Of a stretch of 64,000 nt of DNA, positions 37,964 to 46,803 are shown piece after piece (position 1 is the first letter of the stretch; each line of letters opens with the position of its first letter). The stretch covers positions 477,964-541,963 of the forward strand of contig JAUJNF010000001.1 in NCBI GenBank assembly GCA_030446485.1, written 5' to 3'. A model generated the notes under the pieces. The model worked only from the letters and a program-made list of their open reading frames with translations. It had not been told where the DNA came from and ran no database searches. The DNA comes from Thermoleophilaceae bacterium. GTDB taxonomy: Bacteria; Actinomycetota; Thermoleophilia; Solirubrobacterales; Thermoleophilaceae. The translations under genes and the position numbers were made by a program.

Positions 37964-38941
37964 TCAGCGCGCGACCCCCTGCGCGGCGAGCGCCGCGTCA
38001 ACCGCGGCGTCCCACGTGCCCGCGACCCGCTCGGCGGTGTCCCGCTCGTTGTGCAGGATCGTCTGCGCGAGCTCGGCGGTCCGCTCGTCACCCCCGCGGC
38101 CCGCCGTCCGCGCGAGCAACTCGTAGGCACCGGCCTCCAGCGCCTCGAAGGCGTACGCGAACCCGCCGAGCTTCACCGGCGTGTCGGGCTGAACCTTGAA
38201 GAAGACACCGAGGTTTACGGCCGGCACGCGCATGGCGGCGGCCTCGAACCGGGCCGGCCTTCCGCCCAGCTCCTTTAGCCGCTCGTCAACGAGGCGCTGG
38301 TGCTCGCGCGTCTCCTCGAGGTGCTCTCGGAAGAGGATCGCCAGTGCGTCGTACTCGGCGAGCTTGGGCCCCACCTCGAGCATCTGTAGGGCCTGCGCCT
38401 CGAGCGCGTGCGCGTCGCGCAGGTACTTCACGATCTCGGTGCCGAGGTCGCCGGCGTCCTTCTCGCGCAGCGAGGCGTCCACCGCAGCTTCCCACCGGTC
38501 TCCGATCCGGTCAGCCATCGCCCGCTCGTCGGCGCCGACGCGGAGCGCCAGGTCGCGCAGGCGGTCGTCGCCCGCCCGCTCGGCGAAGCGGCGCAGCAGC
38601 TCGTATGCCGCCAGCTCCATGTGCTCGTAGGAGTACGCGTGCATAGCGAGCTTCCCCGGCGTGTCGGGGTTCGCCTTCGCGAAGAGCACCATCCCCCAGC
38701 CGCCCACGCGGCCCGCGACGTCCTTCAGCGTCGACGGCTTCGCGCCGCGGCGCTCGAGCTCCTCGCGCACCAGCCGCTCGTGGCCCTCCGTCTCCTGGAA
38801 GTGCTCCCGATAGATGCCGGCAAGCTCGGGGCTCCCGGCGATCCTCGGAGCCATCCGCATCTGCTCGAGCGCCTGCACCTCGATCGAGTGGACATCGGTG
38901 AGGTACTTGATCAGCTGCTCGTCGAACGTGCGCTCGGCCAC
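37964..38941 (-). CDS. tandem DUF892/ferritin-like protein
   Basis: two homologous halves: IKYLTDVHSIEVQALEQM...EHFQETEGHERLV and VKYLRDAHALEAQALQML...EHLEETREHQRLV. Confidence 0.83.
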   Translation of the reverse strand: MAERTFDEQLIKYLTDVHSIEVQALEQMRMAPRIAGSPELAGIYREHFQETEGHERLVREELERRGAKPSTLKDVAGRVGGWGMVLFAKANPDTPGKLAMHAYSYEHMELAAYELLRRFAERAGDDRLRDLALRVGADERAMADRIGDRWEAAVDASLREKDAGDLGTEIVKYLRDAHALEAQALQMLEVGPKLAEYDALAILFREHLEETREHQRLVDERLKELGGRPARFEAAAMRVPAVNLGVFFKVQPDTPVKLGGFAYAFEALEAGAYELLARTAGRGGDERTAELAQTILHNERDTAERVAGTWDAAVDAALAAQGVAR

Positions 38942-39033
38942 GCCTGGGGCGTACCCGAACGAGGCGCGGCGTAACGGCGAATGGACGCGGTCGCGATCAG
39001 TGGGTCTTGGCCTGCTTCATGGCTGGAGGACGA

Positions 39034-39305
39034 GGTTCACGTTCGTGACCGACGGGGTGGAGAGCGCGCTCGAGCAAGCGCGTGAGGCGGGAGGCGGTCG
39101 CGATATCGCCGTCGCGGGCGGTGCTCAAGCCGTCCAGCAGTTCCTCGCCAGCGGCCTGCTCGACGAGCTCTACCTCCACATCGTGCCGGTCGTACTCGGG
39201 GAGGGGACGCGGCTGCTAGAGGGGGTGGGTGACCCCGCCTTGGAGCAGGTCAAGGTCGTCGCGTCACCGACCGTCACGCACGTCAAGTACCGCGTGGTCC
39301 GCTAG
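39034..39305 (+). pseudogene. C-terminal fragment of RibD/dihydrofolate reductase-like protein
   Basis: FTFVTDGVESALEQAREAGGGRDIAVAGGAQAVQQFLASGLLDELYLHIVPVVLGEGTRLLEG; no N-terminal half. Confidence 0.75.
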
Positions 39306-39595
39306 AAGCCGGCCAACCGTGGCCGACGCACGGGCTGGCGGGTCTCGCGGTGGTGGTCCACCCGATGCGCTGGAACCGCAACGGGTTTCGCCACGCTGCA
39401 CGGACGTAACCGGATGGCCTCCTCGGCTCCGGAGACGATCAGATTCGCCATCCGGCCCGATGACGCGTGCCAACCTCCCCGCGCTCTGCGAGCGAGCTAC
39501 TCGCCTTGATGGGCCTGCGCGACGCCCTGCCCGACTGAGTGCTCCCCCTCCTAGTGCCGCGCGCTCAGTCGACTCTGAGCGCCTGGCGGGGCAGG

Positions 39596-40588
39596 CTACG
39601 TCCCCAGGCGGGCAGGCAGGCCGAAGAGCGGGAAGATGGCCTCGGTGCCAAGGAAAAACGTGAGCTCGATGATCTGACCGTTATCGATCTCGAGAACCTG
39701 GAGAGCCCAGGGGTCGTAGCCATAGCCCGTTTCACTCGGCTTGTACTGGCCGAACGCAGGCGAGCCGTTGGCGGCTGAGGCTGGGATCACGCGGGAGCCA
39801 CGACATCCGGCGCCCTTGCCCACCCACCAGCTCAGGATGTCGTCGCGGCCGCTGAGCCACAGCTCATACGGCGGCATCGACTGGGTCGCGTCCTCGTGGA
39901 TCAGCGAGGTGAGCGCGTCCATGTCATAGCGCTCGAAAGCCTCGACGTAGCGGGCGAGCAGCTCGCGGTCGGGGCCGTCGAGCGCGGGTGGCGGGTCGGA
40001 AGCGCTGACGCCGCTCGCGTCGAGCGTGGCGCGCGCGCGCTGAAGCGAGCTGTTGACGGAGGCCACGCTCGTGTCGAGCAACTCGGCAACCTCGGTGGCC
40101 TTCCATCGGAGCACCTCGCACAGGATCAATGCGGCGCGCTGTCGGGGCGGAAGACGTTGCAGCGCCGCCACGAACGCGAGCCGAACTGTCTCGCGAGCGA
40201 CCGCGACGTCCGCCGGATCGCTTTCGGAGATGACGAGGCCATCCGGCATCGGCTCCAGCCAGGCGACCTCGGGCAGCGTGTCGCCGATCGGGCCGTCGGG
40301 AGACCGGGCAGGCCCGAAGTCCATCGGGAGCGCGCGGCGCTCCCTGCCCTTCTGCATGTCGAGGCAGACGTTGGTCGCGATCCGGTACAGCCAGGACCGC
40401 AACGCGGCGCGCCCCTCGAAGCTCTCGAGGCTGCGCCACGCGCGCAGGAGCGTGTCCTGGACCGCGTCCTCGGCCTCGAACGGTGAGCCGAGCATCCGGT
40501 AGCAGTACGCGGTCAGCGCCCGGCGATGCTCCTCGAGCTGCCCGAAGGCGGGCGTGGTCGTGAGCGCCGACGCCTCCATGACGGCCAT
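39596..40588 (-). CDS. ECF sigma factor (SigG/SigJ-like) with SnoaL-like C-terminus
   Basis: YCYRMLGSPFEAEDAVQDTLLRAWRS, LPPRQRAALILCEVLRWKATEVAELLDTSVASVNSSLQRARA, C-terminal NTF2-like region. Confidence 0.9.
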   Translation of the reverse strand: MAVMEASALTTTPAFGQLEEHRRALTAYCYRMLGSPFEAEDAVQDTLLRAWRSLESFEGRAALRSWLYRIATNVCLDMQKGRERRALPMDFGPARSPDGPIGDTLPEVAWLEPMPDGLVISESDPADVAVARETVRLAFVAALQRLPPRQRAALILCEVLRWKATEVAELLDTSVASVNSSLQRARATLDASGVSASDPPPALDGPDRELLARYVEAFERYDMDALTSLIHEDATQSMPPYELWLSGRDDILSWWVGKGAGCRGSRVIPASAANGSPAFGQYKPSETGYGYDPWALQVLEIDNGQIIELTFFLGTEAIFPLFGLPARLGT

Positions 40589-40649
40589 TCTAAGCCTCCC
40601 TTCCAGGCAGGCGCAATGCCACCCGCGGTGCTCAAGCGAAGTCGCGGTC

Positions 40650-40938
40650 GGCGTCCGAGCTGGCGCCGGTGAACGTTGACGACCCTTGGGTGCGCGGCGG
40701 CGCGCAGCAGCGGCAGGGACGCTCTGCGCGGCTCGCGTCGACCGCATTCGTTTGGGCGAGCCGCCTCCAGCTTGCGCTCGAGGCTGTCGAAGATTCTGCC
40801 CCACCCGCCCTCGTGCGAGCGCACGGCCTGCTCGTCCCACAGGCCACTGTGGGTGAAGCGGACGGTGGTGATGCCGCCGGTCTCCTCGAAGTCGAGCTCG
40901 ATGAGCGTCCGCCTCGTGTCGCCGTCGCACATCCGCAA
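40650..40938 (-). pseudogene. degraded AHSA1/SRPBCC gene fragment
   Basis: TLIELDFEETGGITTVRFTHSGLWDEQAVRSHEGGWGRIFDSLERKLEA, then frame loss. Confidence 0.6.
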
Positions 40939-41222
40939 CCGACGGCACGAGCTCCTCCACCGGCACGCCTCTCACTTGGGCGATCACGAGACAGGGGGTG
41001 AGCCGTCCAGCGCGTCGAGCATCGGGTCAGCCTCGTCGCCAAGGGGCTGCCCGCGGCCGTCAGCTCCGACACGCGCCCGCAGTGTCTGTCCGGTCGACGG
41101 CCACCGAGGCCGTGAGGGCGAGGATCGTGCCGTCGATGCCGTCGTCGGCGAGCACGGCCGCCGTGGCCCGGTCGCATGACCGACGTGCACGGCGCAGATC
41201 TGCAACGTTCTCTCATTGACTG

Positions 41223-41600
41223 ATGCCTGGCTGGACCAAGAAGAACTTCGCGGACGTCACCGACCGCAGCCCCGACGAGACGATGGAGTGGCGTCTGTCA
41301 CGGGGCGCCATACGGTCGCGGCAGGTTGGCGTCAGTCGCTTCACGTACGCGCCGGGTGCACGCATGCCCTTCGGCCATCGCCACCGAGAACAAGAGGAGG
41401 TCTACGTGATCGTCGCCGGCTCAGGCCGCGCGAAACTCGATGACGAGATCGTCGACGTCGCAGAGTGGGACGTCATCCGCGTCGCGCCGGGCGTGATGCG
41501 GGCGTTCGAAGCCGGGCCAGACGGACTTGACGTACTGTGCGTCGGCGGTCGACGACCGGAAGGCGGGGACACCGAACGCGATGAGGCCTTCTGGACCTGA
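41223..41600 (+). CDS. cupin domain protein, paralog of 37538-37909
   Basis: MPFGHRHREQEEVYVIVAGSGRAKLDDEIVDV. Confidence 0.85.
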   Translation: MPGWTKKNFADVTDRSPDETMEWRLSRGAIRSRQVGVSRFTYAPGARMPFGHRHREQEEVYVIVAGSGRAKLDDEIVDVAEWDVIRVAPGVMRAFEAGPDGLDVLCVGGRRPEGGDTERDEAFWT

Positions 41601-41714
41601 GAAAGGTCGCGTCAGGTCCCGGAGCAGCAGCTCACCGGTGGCTCGCCGGCCAACAGCAGCCGCATCGCTGCGCCCGGCCCGCACGGCGTCCTAGCTTCGG
41701 CGGCAGCGTGGACC

Positions 41715-41765
41715 ACGCTGGACGCGCTCCCTACTTCGGCAGCAAGGACGGCCTGTTCGAGGCCG
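41715..41765 (+). pseudogene. TetR DNA-binding-domain scrap
   Basis: reads APYFGSKDGLFEAG, a typical end of a TetR HTH, with no continuing ORF. Confidence 0.4.
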
Positions 41766-42076
41766 GGCAGGTCTCCTGGGATCGTTCGCCGATCGCTCAG
41801 GCGGCCGATGGCCGGAAGTAGTGCCCCTGCTCTAGGTCGCCGATGAGCCCGGGGTCGGTCTGCTGCCGGGAAGAGGCGAGGACTCGCCCCGATCCGCCTA
41901 GTGCAGGCCTGGGAGAACCAGCACCTTGCCGAGGCTCCCAGGTCTCCGCGAACGCGGGGCGCTGGCTCGGCGCCGCGCGGACCTCGATGCTCAGCGCGCG
42001 CTTGCGTCCGTCCGCAAGTCATTGCCGTTAGACATCTCGGCCATGCGTCGGGACTTTGCTCGACACTGTCGTCTCC

Positions 42077-43141
42077 GTGAGTCCCTCCGACGCAACGACG
42101 ATCGATGCCGGCGGGCGCGAGCTGCGCGTCTCGAGCCCGGAGCGGGTCATCTTCCCGAGCACCGAGCGTTCGCCTGACATCACCAAGCTCGACGTCGTCC
42201 GGTACTACCTCGCCGTCGGCGACGGGATCATGCGCGCGCTGGCGCGACGGCCGACGACGCTCGAGCGCTGGCCGAAGGGCGTGCATCCCGGCATCGTCCT
42301 ATCGACACGCGAACGCGGGGGCGGCGACGCCTTCTTCCAGAAGCGGATCCCCCAGGGCGCCCCGAGCTACGTCGAGACAGCACGGATCGAGTTCCCGTCG
42401 GGTCGCCATGCGGACGAGATCTGTCCCACCGAGCCGGCCGTCGTCGGCTGGGCGGCCCACATGGGCACGATCACGTTCCATCCCTGGCCCGTGCGGCGCG
42501 AGGACGTCGACCACCCCGACGAGCTGCGCCTCGATCTCGACCCCCAGCCGGGCACGGACTTCCCCGATGCCGTGCGCGTGGCCACCGAGGCGCGCGCGCT
42601 TCTCGACGAGCTGGGCTACGCGAGCTTCCCGAAGACGTCGGGGGGTCGGGGGATCCACATCTACGTGCGGATCGAGCCGCGCTGGACGTTCACCGACGTC
42701 CGCCACGCCGCCATCGCCTTCGGACGCGAGCTCGAGCGGCGCCTGCCCGGCGAGGTGACGACGAAGTGGTGGAAGGAGGAGCGCGGCGAGCGCATCTTCG
42801 TCGACTACAACCAGAACGCCCGCGACCGCACCATCGCCTCGGCCTACAGCGTGCGACCCAAGCCGGGAGCGCCCGTCTCGGCTCCGGTCACGTGGGACGA
42901 GCTCGCCGAGGTCGCACCCGAGGACTTCACGATCGGCACGATGCCGGCGCGCTTCTCCGAGGTGGGCGACCGCCACGCCGCGATCGACGAGGTCGCGCAC
43001 TCCCTGCAGCCGCTGCTCGACATGCACGAGAGGGACGTGGCCGAGGGCGACGGGGACATGCCCTATCCGCCCGACTACCCGAAGATGCCGGGCGAGCCCA
43101 AGCGCGTGCAGCCCTCGCGCGATCGCGATCGACCGCGCTGA
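42077..43141 (+). CDS. stand-alone LigD-type polymerase/primase domain (NHEJ)
   Basis: VSSPERVIFPS, DVVRYYLAVGDGIM, HPWPVRREDVDHPDELRLDLDP, KTSGGRGIHIYVRI, RIFVDYNQNARDRTIASAYSVR. Confidence 0.92.
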   Translation: MSPSDATTIDAGGRELRVSSPERVIFPSTERSPDITKLDVVRYYLAVGDGIMRALARRPTTLERWPKGVHPGIVLSTRERGGGDAFFQKRIPQGAPSYVETARIEFPSGRHADEICPTEPAVVGWAAHMGTITFHPWPVRREDVDHPDELRLDLDPQPGTDFPDAVRVATEARALLDELGYASFPKTSGGRGIHIYVRIEPRWTFTDVRHAAIAFGRELERRLPGEVTTKWWKEERGERIFVDYNQNARDRTIASAYSVRPKPGAPVSAPVTWDELAEVAPEDFTIGTMPARFSEVGDRHAAIDEVAHSLQPLLDMHERDVAEGDGDMPYPPDYPKMPGEPKRVQPSRDRDRPR

Positions 43142-43167
43142 CCGCGGGGCGGTCGCCCCGACAGGCG

Positions 43168-44030
43168 CTACGGGGCCTGCGGCAGCTTGACCGACCTGCG
43201 GGCGGGCGCGGGCGCCGACGGCGGCGGAACCACCGGCCCGATGTCCCCGTCGGGCGCCTCGTCGAGGTCCACGATCACCGGGGCGTGATCGCTTGGCCCA
43301 CGGCCCTTGCGCGCCTGGCGGTCGACCCACGCGGCGCGAACCCGGTCCGCGACCGGCTCGGCGGCCAGGACGAGGTCGATCCGCATGCCGAGATCCTGGT
43401 GGAACATCCCGGCTCGGTAGTCCCAGTAGGTGAAGACGCGCTCGACCGGCCAGCGATCCCTCACCACGTCGCGCAGGCCGAGCTTCGCGAGCGCCGCCCG
43501 CTCGGGGGGCGTGACGTGGGTCTGGCCGACGTACGCGTCCGGGTCGAAGACATCGTCGTCTGAGGGCGCGATGTTCACGTCCCCGCACACGACAGTCGCC
43601 TCCGGGCCGGCAGCGATCATCGCGCGGAGCGCCTCCAGCCAGGCGAGCTTGTACCGGTAGTGGTCGGAGTCGGGGCGCCGACCGTTCGGGACGTAGACCG
43701 AGACCACTCGGATCCCCGCGCACGTCGCCGCAATCGCGCGTGCCTCCTGGTGCGGGAAACCCGGCGCGCCGGGCAATCCCGGGACGGCGTCGTCGAGTCC
43801 CACGCGCGAAAGGATCGCGACGCCGTTCCACGCCGCCTCCCCGTGCATCGCGACGGCTAGCCGCGAGCGGCGAGCTCCTCGCCGAGCAGCTCCCCGAACG
43901 CGTCGTCGGTGAGCTTCGTCTCCTGGAGGCAGACGACGTCCGGCCGCCGCTCGTCCAGCCATGGCAGGAGCCGCGGCAGGCGCTGCTTGACCGAGTTGAC
44001 GTTCCAGGTGGCGATCCGCACCGAGCGCAC
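43168..44030 (-). CDS. xthA: exodeoxyribonuclease III, one frameshift near 43860
   Basis: VRIATWNVNSVKQRLPRLLPWLDERRPDVVCLQETK in one frame; WNGVAILSR...SVYVPNGRR...VVCGDVNIAP...GMRIDLVLA...SDHAPVIVDL in the next. Confidence 0.85.
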
Positions 44031-44219
44031 GCTAGCGGCGTGGCCAGCGCGCGTTGAGCTCCCCGACCTGGAGCTCCTCTTAGAGGCGATGACGAACTCG
44101 GGCACCTGCTCGGTCGCCTCGCGTAGGCGGGGGAACTGCGCTTGAGCTGGTCTCCGGGTCGTCGCCTAAGGCGCGGTCCGCGGCGTGCGCAGGAGCGCCT
44201 GCCGTCTTCGGAGGCGAAC

Positions 44220-46514
44220 GTGACGAGCGCTTCAGCCGCGAAACCGCGTTACCCTGCCCACCTCACCTTGCTGAACCGCCGCCAGTTCCTCGCCGCCGCC
44301 GCTGCGGGCGCGGCTTCGCTCGGCTGGGAAGGCGACGCCGCGGCGGCGGCCTCTTGGCGAACTGACTTCGCGGCTCAGGCCGACGGATCCGGCTGGCCGG
44401 GATTCGCCTGCGTCGGAGTGGCCAACCTGCATCGTGAGGGCGGCCAGGGGCTGCTCGAAGCGGGCTCCGACGTATTTCCGAACGATCCCCGGCCGGTCGC
44501 GTTCTCGATCGACCGCCGCTACGCGGATGGGTCTGTCACCGCCATCGTGTCCGCGAGCGGCGCCGGAGCGGGAGTCGTCCGACGAGCCTCTCACCGTCAC
44601 TACTACGCCGCGATATATGAACAGGAGCAGGCCGCGCTGATCATCGTGCGGCGCACGGGCGACGAAGTCGTCGAGCGCGCCCGTGTCCTCGCCCCTCTGG
44701 TGCGACTGCCGGCGGCCCTGACGCTCGCCTCGGCGGGGACCTTCCCGACCCGCCTGACGGCGACGCTGGTCGACGCCGATGCCCGCCGCTATACGGCGTC
44801 GGCCGCCGATACCCACGGGTCGCTGCAGGGCCCGGGGGATCCCGGAGTCCTGTCCACCGCGCGCACCCTGTTCCCGAGCGAGCCCAACGAAGCCTTCCCC
44901 GCCCTGGGGAACGTTCATCTCCTGCCGTACGGGGTGCAGGAGGGCGCGGTCGTGCTCGAGACCCCGGCGGGGCAGGCGGTGATCGGCACCATCCGCGAGC
45001 GCTCGACGGCGGCGTTCCGCGAGATCAGCGTCACCACCGACGAGGCCTTCAAGGTCACGGAGCCATCGATCGTGGCCGCCACGAGCGGGGTACCGCACAA
45101 GCGAGGGGCCACCGTGCACGTGGCCACCGACGTGCCCGCCCGGCTCGCGATCGAGGTGGCCGCACGGCCGAACTTCCGCGACGCGCGAAGAGTGGAGATC
45201 GGAGCGACGCGCGACTTCGAAGCCGCAGCACAGCGGCTGTCGGGCCTCACTGCGGAAAGTCGTGTCTACTGGCGCGCGCTCGCGAGGCGGCGCGGGCGCA
45301 CGGTCGCCGGGCCCCCGCGCGCCTTTCGCGTCCTGCCTCCGGAAGGCAGCAGCAGCCCGGCCTCGATCGCGGTGGGCGCCTGCGCGTCGCAGTTCGGCCA
45401 GATCTTCGACCGCATCGCAGACCGGCGGGCAGACGTCTTCGTCTGGCAGGGCGACCTCAACTACCCGGACACCCACGGGCCGCTTGCTCAGACGATGAGT
45501 GGCTACGCGGGCGTCTGGCGCGACTTTCTCGCGAATCCCCGGATGCGACCGATCCTGGACTCGGCCTGCTTCGTCGGCGGGCGCGACGACCACGACTACG
45601 GCGTCCAGGACGCGCACTCGGAGAACCTCAAGCCGTTCGGGCTGGCGCCCTGGGAAGCGCTCGTGGAGCGCGGCGACTACCACCGGTTCACGGCCGGCCT
45701 GGCCGAGGTGTGGGTCCTCGACCAGCGCCGGTTCAAGAGCCCGCCGGGCAAACCGGACTCCCAGGCCAAGACCCTCTTGGGCGCCAGGCAACGGGGGTGG
45801 CTGCTCGACACGCTCTCCACCTCGGACGCACCGTTCAAGGTGATCTGCTCGCCGTGCACCCTCTCGCCCACCCAGAGCGAGAATGCGCGCGACGGCAACT
45901 GGAGCGCGGGCTATACCACCGAGCGCGACCTCCTACTGCGCCACATCGAGCGGCAGGTGACGGGCACGACGATCTTCATCACCGGCGACACCCATTACAC
46001 GATGGTGTACGACCGCGACGGCCTGTTCGAGGCGCGTCCCTGCCCCCTCGACATCCCCACGCCGAACGACATCACCCTGGTCGACCCCCTGGCCGCGCAG
46101 GAACTCCGCGCCCGACCCGGGGTCGTCTACGCGGACGACAGGCTGGGCCACTTCGCGCACCTCCGAGTGGCGGGCGCGGGCGGCATCGCCCGTCTGGATC
46201 TGACCCTCGTGCGCCAGGACGGAGTAGCCGGCTACACGAGGCGCTTCGAGGAGCCGATCACAGGATCAACGCGGCGCGTTGGAGCAGGGCCGCGGCGACG
46301 CCCGGGAGGCCGCGGGGGGAACGGAGGGCGCGGAGGCAACAGAGGCGGCGGGGTTCGCGGGCTGCGGACCGGCGCGCGGGGCGGCAGCGGGTCAGGGGGC
46401 TCGTCCGGCCTCCCGTTCACGGGCTCCCGCCCGCTGGCGGCAGCACTGGCCGGCGCGCTGCTGGCGGCGACAGGGGCGGTGGCCCGCCGGCTGGGCGCCG
46501 GTCGCAAGGGATAA
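44220..46514 (+). CDS. PhoD-like metallophosphatase with Tat-type signal and C-terminal LPFTG sorting signal
   Basis: NRRQFLAAAAAGAASLG N-terminus; WQGDLNYPDTH, GRDDHDYG, GDTHYTMVYDRDG; C-terminus LPFTGSRPLAAALAGALLAATGAVARRLGAGRKG. Confidence 0.83.
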   Translation: MTSASAAKPRYPAHLTLLNRRQFLAAAAAGAASLGWEGDAAAAASWRTDFAAQADGSGWPGFACVGVANLHREGGQGLLEAGSDVFPNDPRPVAFSIDRRYADGSVTAIVSASGAGAGVVRRASHRHYYAAIYEQEQAALIIVRRTGDEVVERARVLAPLVRLPAALTLASAGTFPTRLTATLVDADARRYTASAADTHGSLQGPGDPGVLSTARTLFPSEPNEAFPALGNVHLLPYGVQEGAVVLETPAGQAVIGTIRERSTAAFREISVTTDEAFKVTEPSIVAATSGVPHKRGATVHVATDVPARLAIEVAARPNFRDARRVEIGATRDFEAAAQRLSGLTAESRVYWRALARRRGRTVAGPPRAFRVLPPEGSSSPASIAVGACASQFGQIFDRIADRRADVFVWQGDLNYPDTHGPLAQTMSGYAGVWRDFLANPRMRPILDSACFVGGRDDHDYGVQDAHSENLKPFGLAPWEALVERGDYHRFTAGLAEVWVLDQRRFKSPPGKPDSQAKTLLGARQRGWLLDTLSTSDAPFKVICSPCTLSPTQSENARDGNWSAGYTTERDLLLRHIERQVTGTTIFITGDTHYTMVYDRDGLFEARPCPLDIPTPNDITLVDPLAAQELRARPGVVYADDRLGHFAHLRVAGAGGIARLDLTLVRQDGVAGYTRRFEEPITGSTRRVGAGPRRRPGGRGGNGGRGGNRGGGVRGLRTGARGGSGSGGSSGLPFTGSRPLAAALAGALLAATGAVARRLGAGRKG

Positions 46515-46803
46515 GGCTCCTCGCCGATCGTGGCAGCTGACGCCGCCGGTGCGAGAGCGTCAGTGTGGCGAGCGTGGAGACGAGCATGCGCACGAGGGTC
46601 ATAGAGGCCTCAACGATTGGCGAGCGGTGGGTCTTGCGCCATCCGCCCTGACGGCAGCGCGCTGCTACGCCTCTCCCGCGCGTCCTTCAGACGGCTGGCG
46701 GCATGTGTGACGCGTCCCCTCCCCGGTTGAGCGCCGTCGCACCATAAAGGCGAGCGGGTTCGTAGCCGATAGCTCGTGGGAGCGCCTCTTGGCGATCGCT
46801 CCT

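Noticed and set aside
44232-45791. 519-aa minus-strand ORF opposite the PhoD-like gene
   Set aside because: No recognisable motifs, while the plus strand has catalytic, Tat and LPFTG features.
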